Below are positions 22,967 through 32,246 of a stretch of DNA of 38,933 bases, piece after piece (position 1 is the stretch's first letter; every line of letters begins with the position of its first letter). A model generated the notes under the pieces. That model did not search any database. It saw nothing but the letters and a program-made list of their open reading frames with translations, and was not told where the DNA came from. A program made the position numbers and the translations under genes. The DNA comes from an uncultured Acetatifactor sp. GTDB taxonomy: Bacteria; Bacillota; Clostridia; Lachnospirales; Lachnospiraceae. The stretch is taken from positions 1 to 38,933 of the forward strand of contig CAKRRU010000009.1 of the NCBI GenBank assembly GCA_934394515.1, given 5' to 3'.

Positions 22967-22981
22967 ACTGAGGAGAATGTT

Positions 22982-24631
22982 ATGGAAAAATTGAAACCGA
23001 AGCTTTTCTCTGTGATGAAAAGCTACACGAAAGAACAGTTTGTAAAAGATGTGATCGCAGGTATCATCGTTGCAATCATTGCACTTCCTCTGTCCATTGC
23101 ACTGGCACTGGCAAGCGGAGTGACCCCGGAAAAGGGTATCTACACAGCAATCACCGCCGGATTTGTCATTTCTTTTCTGGGCGGCAGCCGTGTACAGATC
23201 GCGGGACCTACCGCGGCGTTTGCCACCATTGTAGCCGGTATTGTGGCGAAAAACGGCATGGACGGTCTGATCATCGCCACACTTTTGGCAGGTGTGATCC
23301 TGATCCTGATGGGACTTCTGCGGTTAGGCAATCTGATCAAATTTATCCCTTATACGATTACCACCGGTTTTACTTCCGGTATCGCTGTGACGATTTTCAT
23401 CGGTCAGATCAAAGATTTCCTGGGGCTTACGATCGTAAGCGAAGAGCCTCTGATCGAGACTATGGATAAGCTGAAAGCAGTATTTCAGTTTATTTCTACG
23501 ACAAATTTGCAGGCATTGTTAGTAGGCGTGATCAGTCTGTTGATCCTGATCCTGTGGCAGTATCTGCCGGGATTCTGTAAGAAGATCCCCCCTTCCCTGA
23601 TCGCCGTACTGGTGGGGAGTGCCATGGTGGCGCTGCTTAACATGAACGTGAATACCATCGGGGATCTGTATGAGATTTCCAATAAACTGCCGACGATTTC
23701 TCTGCCTGCTTTCAGTCTGAAGACAGTGCAGAACGTGTTGCCGGATGCCTTTACCATTGCCATCCTTGCGGCGATTGAGTCTCTGCTTTCCTGTGTAGTG
23801 GCGGACAGTATGGTGAACAGCAGACACCGTTCCAATATGGAACTGATTGCACAGGGCGCCGGCAATATTACTTCCGCACTGTTCGGCGGTATTCCCGCTA
23901 CGGGAGCGATTGCCAGAACTGCTGCCAATGTGAAAAACGGCGGACGTACTCCCATCGCCGGTATGGTACATTCCGTAACCTTGTTGCTGATCCTGGTGGT
24001 GCTGATGCCTTATGCGGCACTGATCCCTATGCCTACCATTGCGGCGATCCTGTTCATGGTGGCTTATAATATGTGCGACTGGCGGAAGTTTGTGGGTCTG
24101 TGCAGGACTGCACCCAAGAGTGACATTATTGTACTGGTGACGACCTTTGTCCTGACCGTGGTATTCGACCTGGTAATAGCTATCGAAGTAGGTATTCTGC
24201 TGGCAGCGATTCTGTTCATGAAGCGTATGAGCGATGTGACCGAAGTGGAAGGCTGGAAGTATGTGGATGATGAGGATGACGCAGACAGCCTTTCCTTAAG
24301 AGTGGTGCCTCATAATACTATGGTCTATGAAGTAAACGGACCGCTGTTCTTCGGTGCGGCAGACAAGATCCTGAAAATCACGCTGGATGAGAAGATGAAC
24401 TGTCTGGTACTGCGTATGCGCAGCGTGAGTGCAATCGATGCCACTGCCATGCACAATCTGGAACAGCTGTATGCGGATTGTAAAAAGAAAAACATCCAGA
24501 TCATCCTGTCCCATGTAGGAGAGCAGCCCATGCATGTCATGGAGAAGAGCGGTTTCTTAGACAAGGTTGGCAGAGAGAATGTATGTGCGCATATTGATGA
24601 CGCACTGGTCCGTGCCGCACAGCTCGGATAA
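22982..24631 (+). CDS. SulP family anion transporter with STAS domain
   Basis: This 549-residue transporter has a membrane domain of about 10-12 helices (about 20-420) with SulP signatures: VAIIALPLSIALALASGVTPEKG, the GSRVQIAGPTAAF segment (about 63-75) and ESLLSCVVADSM. A cytoplasmic STAS domain follows (about 435-545) with VYEVNGPLFFGAADK and the conserved SAIDATAMHNLE loop. Such proteins carry sulfate, bicarbonate or other anions; the substrate cannot be assigned from sequence. ATG 22982 follows GAGGAG at the right distance. An upstream in-frame TTG at 22958 lies in the T-tract of the preceding hairpin and is not a start. It has its own promoter; a hairpin at 24701 ends the unit. Confidence 0.94.
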   Translation: MEKLKPKLFSVMKSYTKEQFVKDVIAGIIVAIIALPLSIALALASGVTPEKGIYTAITAGFVISFLGGSRVQIAGPTAAFATIVAGIVAKNGMDGLIIATLLAGVILILMGLLRLGNLIKFIPYTITTGFTSGIAVTIFIGQIKDFLGLTIVSEEPLIETMDKLKAVFQFISTTNLQALLVGVISLLILILWQYLPGFCKKIPPSLIAVLVGSAMVALLNMNVNTIGDLYEISNKLPTISLPAFSLKTVQNVLPDAFTIAILAAIESLLSCVVADSMVNSRHRSNMELIAQGAGNITSALFGGIPATGAIARTAANVKNGGRTPIAGMVHSVTLLLILVVLMPYAALIPMPTIAAILFMVAYNMCDWRKFVGLCRTAPKSDIIVLVTTFVLTVVFDLVIAIEVGILLAAILFMKRMSDVTEVEGWKYVDDEDDADSLSLRVVPHNTMVYEVNGPLFFGAADKILKITLDEKMNCLVLRMRSVSAIDATAMHNLEQLYADCKKKNIQIILSHVGEQPMHVMEKSGFLDKVGRENVCAHIDDALVRAAQLG

Positions 24632-24667
24632 GGGAAAAAACTATCAATTTGAAGACCGGTTCTTTAA

Positions 24668-24696
24668 TTTACAACCTCAATATTTTGTGCTAAGAT
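24668..24696 (+). promoter_or_regulatory. Promoter of mutS
   Basis: TTTACA (24668-24673), a 17-bp spacer and TAAGAT (24691-24696) preceded by TGC (extended -10). The predicted start (about 24703) lies within the left arm of the hairpin at 24701-24728. The leader to mutS is about 80 nt. Confidence 0.75.
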
Positions 24697-24700
24697 AGAT

Positions 24701-24734
24701 GCGGATACGCAAGCTTTTGCGTGTCCGCTTTCTT
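24701..24734 (+). terminator. Terminator hairpin at the start of the mutS leader
   Basis: GCGGATACGCAA (24701-24712) pairs with TTGCGTGTCCGC (24717-24728), one pair being U-G, around a GCTT tetraloop; TTTCTT follows. It would end SulP transcripts and sits right on the start point of the mutS promoter. Confidence 0.8.
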
Positions 24735-24783
24735 GTAGTGTGCCTGACGGTGCACATGTTTATATACAGAACAGGAGATAGTC

Positions 24784-27441
24784 ATGGCTGAACTGACACC
24801 AATGATGCAAAAATATATGGAGACGAAGGAGCAGTATAAGGACTGTATCCTTTTTTATCGTCTGGGAGACTTTTACGAAATGTTCTTTGATGATGCGGTG
24901 ATCGCATCCAAGGAGCTTGAAATTGCACTGACAGGGAAAAGCTGCGGGCTGGAAGAGAGAGCACCGATGTGCGGCGTTCCGTATCATGCGGTGGAGACTT
25001 ATCTGGCAAGGCTGGTCAGCCGTGGTTATAAAGTAGCCATCTGTGAACAGGTGGAGGATCCGAAGCTTGCTAAGGGACTGGTGAAGAGAGAAGTGATCCG
25101 TGTGGTGACACCCGGAACGAATCTGGATATGCAGTCACTGGATGCAGGCAGGAATAATTATCTGATGAGTATTGCCTATACGCCGGACGGCATCGGTATT
25201 TCCGCAGCGGATGTAACGACCGGTGATTATTATGTGACCGAAGTGGAAGATTTAAAGAAGCTGAAGGATGAACTGATGAAGTATGAGCCTTCAGAGATCA
25301 TCTGCAATGAGGCATTTCTGGTCAGCGGTTTTGATGTGAATGATTTAAGATCCCGTTTACATATTTCCGTGAATGCACTGGAATCGCATATGTTTGATGA
25401 TGACGGCTGCAGACGGATCCTGATGAAACATTTTAAGGTAAATACATTGATCGGACTGGGCGTTGAGGAATTTCCGACGGGAATTCTGGCTGCAGGATCA
25501 TTACTGCAATATCTGTATGATACACAGAAAACAGATATGGAGCATTTTACACATATTTACCCGTACCTTACCAGCAAATATATGCTCTTAGACAGTTCCA
25601 CCAGAAGGAATCTGGAGCTGACGGAGACTTTGAGAGAAAAACAAAAGAGGGGTTCTCTTTTGTGGGTGTTAGACAAGACGAAGACCGCAATGGGCGCCAG
25701 ACTGCTGCGCAGCTATATCGAACAGCCGCTGGTAGAAAAAGAGGAGATGGAGAAACGCCTTGATGCGATCTCAGAATTGAACAAGGACGCAATTTCCAGA
25801 GATGAGATCAGGGAGTACTTAAATCCTATCTATGATCTGGAACGCCTGCTCAGTAAGGTAACTTATAAAACAGCAAATCCGAAAGACTTGATCGCTTTCA
25901 GAAACTCTCTCGAGATGCTTCCGCCGATCAAGACGGTGCTGGAAACATTTCAGAAGGAAGAACTTACGGGAATCAGAGATCTGATCGACGGACTGGAAGA
26001 TATCTACCGGCTGATCGACACGGCAATCAAGGAAGAACCGCCGATCTCTATCAGAGAGGGCGGCATCCTTAAGGACGGTTTTGATGAGACGATAGATCAT
26101 CTTCGCCGTGCCAAAAGCGACGGGAAACAGTGGCTTGCGCAGCTGGAGGAAGAGGACAGGGAACGTACCGGGATTAAAAACCTGAAGATTAAATATAACA
26201 ATGTATTCGGTTATTTTTTTGAGGTGACGAACTCTTACAAGGATCTCGTACCGGAAGATTATGTCCGTAAGCAGACACTGGTGAATGCGGAAAGATATAC
26301 AACACCGAGACTGAAGGAACTGGAAGACACCATTACCAATGCGGAAGATAAACTTCAGACATTAGAGTATGATGCTTTCTGCAAGATCAGAGACACCATA
26401 GCGCAGGAACTGGTAAGGATTCAGAATACCGCAAAGGCGATTGCAAAACTGGATGTCTATGCGTCACTGGCGTTCGTGTCGGAACGTAATCATTATGTGC
26501 GTCCGAAGCTGAATGAAAAGGGTGTGATCGATATCAAGGACGGCAGACATCCCGTAGTGGAGCAGATGATCACGAATGATATGTTCATCTCCAATGATAC
26601 TTATCTCGACAACGGCAATCATTGTATCAGCATCATCACCGGTCCGAATATGGCGGGCAAATCCACCTATATGCGTCAGACAGCATTGATCGTCCTGATG
26701 GCGCAGATCGGCTGTTATGTGCCGGCAAAGAGTGCCAATATCGGTATCGTGGACAGAATCTTTACCAGAGTCGGAGCTTCGGATGATCTGGCCAGCGGTC
26801 AGTCCACGTTCATGGTGGAGATGAATGAAGTGGCGAATATTTTGCGGAATGCAACTTCCAAGAGCCTTCTGATCCTGGATGAGATCGGCAGAGGCACTTC
26901 CACATTCGACGGATTGAGTATCGCATGGGCAGTGATCGAGCATATCAGCAACCGTAAGCTCCTTGGGGCAAAGACGTTATTTGCGACCCATTATCATGAG
27001 CTGACCGAGCTGGAAGGCAAGATAAACAATGTCAACAACTATTGTATTGCTGTCAAGGAATGCGGAGATGATATTGTATTCCTGCGTAAGATCGTCAAAG
27101 GCGGTGCGGACAAGAGCTACGGTATCCAGGTAGCCAAACTTGCCGGTGTGCCGGATATGGTCATTGACCGGGCAAAAGAGATCGTGGAACAGTTGTCCGA
27201 TAATGATATCACGGAAAAAGTGCAGAGCATTGCCGTTGACAATAAAGGTGAGGGAAAAGCGAAGAAACAGCCGAAATATGACGAAGTGGATCTGGCACAG
27301 ATGTCTCTGTTTGACACCGTGACTGATGAAGATGTCCTGAAGGAACTGATGGACATCGAAGTGACGACGCTGACACCGTTGGATGCACTGAATACCTTGT
27401 ACAGATTGCAGAATAAGCTGAAAAACCGCTGGAACGGATAA
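24784..27441 (+). CDS. mutS: DNA mismatch repair protein MutS
   Basis: This 885-residue MutS recognises mismatches and small loops and passes the signal to MutL. The mismatch-reading Phe-x-Glu motif is in GDFYEMF (Phe30, Glu32). The connector, lever (about 260-560) and clamp regions follow. The ATPase carries Walker A GPNMAGKST (620-628), Walker B LLILDEIGRGTSTFDG and a helix-turn-helix end with AKLAGVPDMVIDRAKEI. Length and motifs fit MutS1, not MutS2. It leads the operon mutS-mutL-miaA-YnbB-like, with mutL 17 bases downstream. AGGAGATAGTC precedes the ATG. Confidence 0.98.
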   Translation: MAELTPMMQKYMETKEQYKDCILFYRLGDFYEMFFDDAVIASKELEIALTGKSCGLEERAPMCGVPYHAVETYLARLVSRGYKVAICEQVEDPKLAKGLVKREVIRVVTPGTNLDMQSLDAGRNNYLMSIAYTPDGIGISAADVTTGDYYVTEVEDLKKLKDELMKYEPSEIICNEAFLVSGFDVNDLRSRLHISVNALESHMFDDDGCRRILMKHFKVNTLIGLGVEEFPTGILAAGSLLQYLYDTQKTDMEHFTHIYPYLTSKYMLLDSSTRRNLELTETLREKQKRGSLLWVLDKTKTAMGARLLRSYIEQPLVEKEEMEKRLDAISELNKDAISRDEIREYLNPIYDLERLLSKVTYKTANPKDLIAFRNSLEMLPPIKTVLETFQKEELTGIRDLIDGLEDIYRLIDTAIKEEPPISIREGGILKDGFDETIDHLRRAKSDGKQWLAQLEEEDRERTGIKNLKIKYNNVFGYFFEVTNSYKDLVPEDYVRKQTLVNAERYTTPRLKELEDTITNAEDKLQTLEYDAFCKIRDTIAQELVRIQNTAKAIAKLDVYASLAFVSERNHYVRPKLNEKGVIDIKDGRHPVVEQMITNDMFISNDTYLDNGNHCISIITGPNMAGKSTYMRQTALIVLMAQIGCYVPAKSANIGIVDRIFTRVGASDDLASGQSTFMVEMNEVANILRNATSKSLLILDEIGRGTSTFDGLSIAWAVIEHISNRKLLGAKTLFATHYHELTELEGKINNVNNYCIAVKECGDDIVFLRKIVKGGADKSYGIQVAKLAGVPDMVIDRAKEIVEQLSDNDITEKVQSIAVDNKGEGKAKKQPKYDEVDLAQMSLFDTVTDEDVLKELMDIEVTTLTPLDALNTLYRLQNKLKNRWNG

Positions 27442-27458
27442 GGAAAAGGAAGGATACT

Positions 27459-29531
27459 ATGGGAATACATGTACTGGACTCCCGGACAATCGACAGGATC
27501 GCTGCCGGGGAGGTGGTAGAGAGACCGGCAAGTGTGGTGAAAGAGCTGGTGGAAAATGCGATTGATGCCGGATCCACTGCAATTACAGTAGAAGCAAAGG
27601 AAGGCGGTATTGAGTTTATCCGCGTGACGGATAATGGCTGCGGTATCGAGACAGAACAGCTGCCCACCGCATTTTTACGTCATGCTACCAGTAAAATCGA
27701 AGATGCGGATGATCTGAATCATATTGCAAGTCTGGGGTTCCGCGGTGAGGCATTGTCCAGTATCGCAGCGGTATCGCGTGTGGAGATCATTACCAAGAGA
27801 AAAGAGAATCTCACGGGTACCCGTATGGTGTTAGAGGGGGCAAAGGAACAATCCATCGATGAGATTGGCGCACCGGATGGTACAACTTTTCTAATGCGTA
27901 ATCTGTTTTTCAACACGCCGGTACGCCGTAAGTTTTTAAAACAGCCTGCTACGGAGGGCAGTTATATCACAGACCTGATGGAGCATCTGGCACTTTCCAG
28001 ACCGGATATTTCCTTTAAATTCGTACTGGGGAATCAGACCAGATTCCATACTTCCGGTAACGGAGATCTGAGAGAAGTCATTTACCGGATCTATGGCAGG
28101 GAAATCGCGTCTAATCTGGTGCCGATCCAGATCGAAGAAAACGGAATCAAGATAGAAGGATATCTCGGAAAGCCGGTACTGGTTCGCTCTAATCGCAACT
28201 TCGAGATCTATTTTATCAATGGCAGGTTTATCAGAAGCGGTGTCATTGCCAAAGCAATCGAAGAGGGGTATAAGCAGTATCTGATGCAGCATAAATTTCC
28301 ACTTTGTGTGCTGCACATTACCATGGATACGGAGACCGTGGATGTGAATGTGCACCCTTCCAAGATGGATGTGAGATTTTCTGACGGTATGGCCTTTGCC
28401 AGAATGCTCAGCGAGAAAATAGCAACGACTCTCAGAAACCGGGAAATGATACCGGATGCCTCTCTGGAGGATGAAAAGGCAGTTCAGAAAAAAGAACAGG
28501 AAGACAGAAAAGCTTCCTGGAAAGAGCATACACCGGAAGTATTTGAAAAAAAGAGAGAAGAAAATTACCGTGTCATGGAAGCGGCAAAATACGAAGCTGT
28601 GCCCAAAGACCGGAAAGAATTTATACAGAAACCCATCTGGCAGGAAAATCATGCCGGAGTACAGACCAGCATTCTCAGCACGGCATCTGTTGGGAAACCG
28701 GCAGACAATACGGCAAAACCGGTACCGGAAGATCTGCCGGAAGATTCTCCGGAAACAAAGAAAATGGCTGCAACAGAGCAGGAGAATGATTTCTTTGTGG
28801 AAGCAGCCGAAAAACCTGCCTTGGACAATCCGGTAGCCTCTTCTGCAATAGCAGCGACCGACACAGCCTCAGCAGCTACTGCGGAACCGGAGATAACAAA
28901 TGCAGAACAGTTGAATCTGTTCGAAGAAAAACTGCTTTCCATGCAGAACCGCAGCCGTTACCGGATCATCGGACAGGTATTCGATACCTACTGGCTGATC
29001 CAGTTTGAGGATAAATTGTTCATTATTGACCAGCATGCGGCACATGAGAAGGTGAAATACGAGCGGCTGATGAAACAGTTCCATGAAAAGAGCGTAGTTT
29101 CACAGCGCCTGATGCCGCCGATTATCGTCAGCCTGACGGGACAGGAAGAGAGTATTCTTCATACCTACGAGGATGCCTTTGCGCAGTTGGGATTTGAAAT
29201 TGAGGCTTTCGGCGGCAATGAATATGCCCTGCGCAGTGTACCCGTGGATCTCTATGGATGCAGTGAGAGAGAGCTTTTCCTTGCGGTGCTGGATGAACTG
29301 TCCCAGGAGACCGGCAACCGCGGCAGCTTCCAGGTCATTGAAGAAAAGATCGCCTCCATGTCCTGCAAAGCGGCCGTGAAGGGAAATAACCGTTTAAGTT
29401 TTCAGGAAGCGGAGAAACTGATCGATGAATTACTGACATTAGAGAATCCTTATAATTGTCCGCATGGAAGACCTACGATCATTACCATGACAGAGACAGA
29501 TCTTGAGAAGAAATTTAAGAGGATAGTATAG
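27459..29531 (+). CDS. mutL: DNA mismatch repair endonuclease MutL
   Basis: This 690-residue GHKL ATPase is intact: ELVENAIDAG (catalytic Glu29), DNGCGIE and GFRGEALSSIA. A transducer domain runs to about 335, followed by a variable Ala/Pro/Glu/Lys-rich linker (about 340-475) and the dimerisation domain. The metal-dependent endonuclease motif DQHAAHEKVKYE begins at Asp524, with the accessory SCKAAVKGN and CPHGRPT motifs near the end. It therefore belongs to the nicking MutL class found in bacteria that lack MutH/Dam strand discrimination. It lies 17 bases after mutS and 15 before miaA. Confidence 0.98.
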   Translation: MGIHVLDSRTIDRIAAGEVVERPASVVKELVENAIDAGSTAITVEAKEGGIEFIRVTDNGCGIETEQLPTAFLRHATSKIEDADDLNHIASLGFRGEALSSIAAVSRVEIITKRKENLTGTRMVLEGAKEQSIDEIGAPDGTTFLMRNLFFNTPVRRKFLKQPATEGSYITDLMEHLALSRPDISFKFVLGNQTRFHTSGNGDLREVIYRIYGREIASNLVPIQIEENGIKIEGYLGKPVLVRSNRNFEIYFINGRFIRSGVIAKAIEEGYKQYLMQHKFPLCVLHITMDTETVDVNVHPSKMDVRFSDGMAFARMLSEKIATTLRNREMIPDASLEDEKAVQKKEQEDRKASWKEHTPEVFEKKREENYRVMEAAKYEAVPKDRKEFIQKPIWQENHAGVQTSILSTASVGKPADNTAKPVPEDLPEDSPETKKMAATEQENDFFVEAAEKPALDNPVASSAIAATDTASAATAEPEITNAEQLNLFEEKLLSMQNRSRYRIIGQVFDTYWLIQFEDKLFIIDQHAAHEKVKYERLMKQFHEKSVVSQRLMPPIIVSLTGQEESILHTYEDAFAQLGFEIEAFGGNEYALRSVPVDLYGCSERELFLAVLDELSQETGNRGSFQVIEEKIASMSCKAAVKGNNRLSFQEAEKLIDELLTLENPYNCPHGRPTIITMTETDLEKKFKRIV

Positions 29532-29546
29532 AGGACAGATAATATC

Positions 29547-30509
29547 ATGGAGAATAAAAAAAGACCTCTGGTGGTGCTGACCGGACCGACAGCCGTGGGG
29601 AAGACCAAGCTTTCCATTGCTTTGGCAAAGACGATAAACGGAGAGATCCTGTCGGCGGACTCCATGCAGGTATATAAACATATGGATATCGGATCGGCGA
29701 AGATCCGGCCGGAGGAGATGCAGGGAGTTCCCCATCATCTGATCGATATTCTGGAACCATGGGACGAATTCAATGTGGTGGTATTCCAGAAAAGGTGTCT
29801 GGAGTGTATGGAGCAGATCTACGCAAACGGACATATTCCCATTCTTGTGGGTGGTACCGGATTTTATATTCAGGCAGTGCTCCGCGGTATTGATTTTACG
29901 GAAAATGAAGAAAACACGGAGTATCGTGAGAAATTGGAACGGATCGCCAGGGAACAGGGACCGGAGATACTGCATGAGATGTTAAAAGAGGTCGATCCGG
30001 TATCTGCGGAGAATATTCATGCCAATAATGTCAAACGTACGATCCGGGCACTGGAATATTATGAACTGACAGGGGAACCGATCTCAGCACATAACGAGAG
30101 AGAAAAAGAGCGTGTCAGTCCGTACAATTTCAGCTATTTTGTATTGACGGATGACAGGGAAAAACTTTATGCGCGTATCGAGACCAGAATTGACGAAATG
30201 TTGTCGGAAGGTCTCGTGGACGAAGTGAAGCAGCTGAAGGAAATGGGCTGTCACAGAGGAATGGTATCCATGCAGGGACTCGGCTATAAGGAGATTCTCG
30301 ACTTTCTGGACGGAAATGACAGCCTGGAGGAAGCGGTTTATACCTTAAAACGCGATACCAGACATTTTGCCAAAAGACAGCTGACGTGGTTTCGCAGAGA
30401 GCAGGATGTTACCTGGATCGATAAGGGACAATTTGACTGTGATGAAGAGAAAATATTACAATTTATGATAAAGGAATTAGGAGAAAAAGGGATTTATGAA
30501 AAACAGTAA
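29547..30509 (+). CDS. miaA: tRNA dimethylallyltransferase
   Basis: This 320-residue enzyme adds a dimethylallyl group to N6 of A37 in tRNA, producing the substrate for MiaB. Signatures include the P-loop GPTAVGKT (13-20), LSADSMQVYKHMDIGSAK (about 34-51), HHLIDILEPW and GGTGFYIQA. The TRRFAKRQxTWFR-like end is seen as DTRHFAKRQLTWFR. Length is normal. It overlaps the next gene by 14 bases (30496-30509), and its position after mutL is the common bacterial arrangement. Confidence 0.97.
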   Translation: MENKKRPLVVLTGPTAVGKTKLSIALAKTINGEILSADSMQVYKHMDIGSAKIRPEEMQGVPHHLIDILEPWDEFNVVVFQKRCLECMEQIYANGHIPILVGGTGFYIQAVLRGIDFTENEENTEYREKLERIAREQGPEILHEMLKEVDPVSAENIHANNVKRTIRALEYYELTGEPISAHNEREKERVSPYNFSYFVLTDDREKLYARIETRIDEMLSEGLVDEVKQLKEMGCHRGMVSMQGLGYKEILDFLDGNDSLEEAVYTLKRDTRHFAKRQLTWFRREQDVTWIDKGQFDCDEEKILQFMIKELGEKGIYEKQ

Positions 30510-31803
30510 TAAAGAAATCTATTTATCTATGGGAATCAGTAAGACTGTATATGATTACGGCTGTGCCATTGAGAAGAGCCTGCGTGACCGCTTTGATGAA
30601 GTGGACCGGAATGCCGAGTATAATCAGCTGAAGGTCGTAAAGGCCATGCAGCAGAATCAGGTCAGTGAGGCTTGTCTGTTAGGCACTACCGGTTATGGAT
30701 ATAATGATCTGGGAAGAGATACTCTGGAAGCAGTCTATGCCGCAGCCTTCCATACGGAGGATGCGCTGGTACGCCCCCAGATCACATGCGGTACGCATGC
30801 TCTGGCGCTGGCTCTGATGAGCAATTTAAGACCCGGAGACGAATTGCTGTCCCCTGTCGGGAAGCCTTATGATACGTTGGAAGAAGTGATCGGCATCCGC
30901 CCTTCGAAGGGGTCTTTGGCAGAATACGGAGTGACCTACAGACAGGTAGATCTGCTGCCGGACGGCAGCTTTGATTATGACAAGATCCGGGAAAATATTA
31001 ACGAAAAGACTCATCTGGTAACGATTCAGCGCTCCAAGGGATATCAGACCAGACCGACCCTGTCCGTACAGCGGATCGGCGAGCTGATCGCCTTTATCAA
31101 AGGGATCAAACCGGATGTGGTCTGCATGGTGGATAACTGTTACGGGGAATTTGTGGAAACGATAGAGCCGTCTGATGTCGGCGCGGATATGATCGTCGGT
31201 TCTCTGATCAAAAATCCCGGCGGCGGACTGGCGCCGATCGGAGGCTATATCGCCGGAAAAAGGGAGTGCGTGGAAAACGCGGCATATCGTCTGACTTCTC
31301 CCGGACTCGGCAAGGAAGTAGGAGCGTCTCTCGGTATCCTGAAGGACTTCTATCAGGGATTTTTCCTTGCTCCCACAGTGACGGCAGGAGCACTGAAGGG
31401 TGCGATCTTTGCCGCAAATGTGTATGAAAAATTGGGATTTGCAGTAGTGCCGAACGGCAGTGAGAGCAGACATGATATCATCCAGGCTGTTACCTTCAGA
31501 CAACCGGAAGGTGTGATCGGTTTCTGCCAGGGAATCCAGGCAGCGGCACCGGTAGACAGTCATGTAACTCCCGAACCCTGGGATATGCCGGGGTATGACG
31601 CACAGGTGATCATGGCAGCGGGTGCCTTTGTCTCCGGTTCTTCCATCGAACTGTCCGCAGACGGTCCGATCAAGCCTCCGTATGCGGTATATTTCCAGGG
31701 TGGACTGACCTGGCAGCATGCAAAATTCGGTATCATGAAGTCTCTGCAGGCACTGGTGCAGAAAGGAATCGTGACAGAAGAACAGATCCGGAATGCGATG
31801 TAA
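30496..31803 (+). CDS. PLP-dependent methionine gamma-lyase/aluminium resistance family protein (YnbB-like)
   Basis: This 435-residue fold-type I PLP enzyme belongs to the family annotated as aluminium resistance protein or methionine gamma-lyase family (Bacillus subtilis YnbB). The cofactor lysine lies in GSLIKNPGGG (Lys239). The Asp of VDNCYGEF would bind the pyridine nitrogen, and GTTGYGYNDLGRD is conserved near the N terminus. The reaction is presumably a carbon-sulfur lyase, but the physiological substrate is not established. It overlaps miaA by 14 bases with GGAGAAAAAGGG before its ATG, the same order seen in many Firmicutes. No strong terminator follows. Confidence 0.9.
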   Translation: MKNSNKEIYLSMGISKTVYDYGCAIEKSLRDRFDEVDRNAEYNQLKVVKAMQQNQVSEACLLGTTGYGYNDLGRDTLEAVYAAAFHTEDALVRPQITCGTHALALALMSNLRPGDELLSPVGKPYDTLEEVIGIRPSKGSLAEYGVTYRQVDLLPDGSFDYDKIRENINEKTHLVTIQRSKGYQTRPTLSVQRIGELIAFIKGIKPDVVCMVDNCYGEFVETIEPSDVGADMIVGSLIKNPGGGLAPIGGYIAGKRECVENAAYRLTSPGLGKEVGASLGILKDFYQGFFLAPTVTAGALKGAIFAANVYEKLGFAVVPNGSESRHDIIQAVTFRQPEGVIGFCQGIQAAAPVDSHVTPEPWDMPGYDAQVIMAAGAFVSGSSIELSADGPIKPPYAVYFQGGLTWQHAKFGIMKSLQALVQKGIVTEEQIRNAM

Positions 31804-31862
31804 ATACGAATAAAAATTTAGAATCCTGTAGAAAAAGCGCAAAATAAAATCTACTAAATTTG

Positions 31863-31891
31863 TGTACAGAAGACGTATTTTGTGATAGTAT
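31863..31891 (+). promoter_or_regulatory. Possible promoter for the DUF4321-radC-mre cluster
   Basis: TGTACA (31863-31868), a 17-bp spacer and TAGTAT (31886-31891) preceded by TGA. The -35 matches only four of six positions. A small hairpin (GAAAG/CTTTC, about 31905-31920) lies in the leader. Confidence 0.4.
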
Positions 31892-31974
31892 AAAAAGACG
31901 TATGAAAGATAGACTTTCACGGGGAGGGTTTATCCGCTGCAGAAAAGTACACAAAAGAAAGAAGAGGAAACACC

Positions 31975-32214
31975 TTGAAAAGAGTGAATTGGGTTTTGAT
32001 CGTCCTTGTCCTGATCGGCTTTGTGATCGGCAGATTTATCGGGACTTATTTTGACGGTACCTTTCTGAATTACGGACAGAATTTCGGACTTAGCAGTCCG
32101 GTGGAACTGAATCTCGGATTTATTATTCTGACTTTCGGTCTGGAATTCAACATTACGATAGCGAGTGTGATCGGCGTGATCATCGCATTTGTGGTGTACC
32201 GTTTTATCCGTTAG
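31975..32214 (+). CDS. Small membrane protein, DUF4321-like
   Basis: This 79-residue peptide has two hydrophobic helices (about 6-25 and 47-76) linked by a short loop with a FGLSSPVELNLGF segment. That pattern, and the position just before radC-mreBCD, match the DUF4321 family of Clostridia, whose function is unknown. The start is TTG with AGAGGA about 7 bases upstream; an in-frame GTG three codons later is possible but worse placed. radC begins 32 bases after its stop. Confidence 0.75.
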   Translation: MKRVNWVLIVLVLIGFVIGRFIGTYFDGTFLNYGQNFGLSSPVELNLGFIILTFGLEFNITIASVIGVIIAFVVYRFIR

Positions 32215-32246
32215 GCACATACGTCGGAGAAGGCAGAAGGAGACTT

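Noticed and set aside
22958..22981. Upstream TTG start for the SulP transporter
   Set aside because: It lies in the T-tract of the terminator hairpin; ATG 22982 has a properly spaced GAGGAG.
30826..31920. Long (364-codon) minus-strand frame opposite the YnbB-like gene
   Set aside because: Antisense shadow of a clear PLP enzyme gene: rich in His, Arg, Ser and Cys, no domain, no ribosome binding site.
31860..32054. 64-codon plus-strand frame overlapping the DUF4321-like gene
   Set aside because: Basic, low-complexity translation overlapping a recognisable membrane peptide in another frame; it is a shadow.
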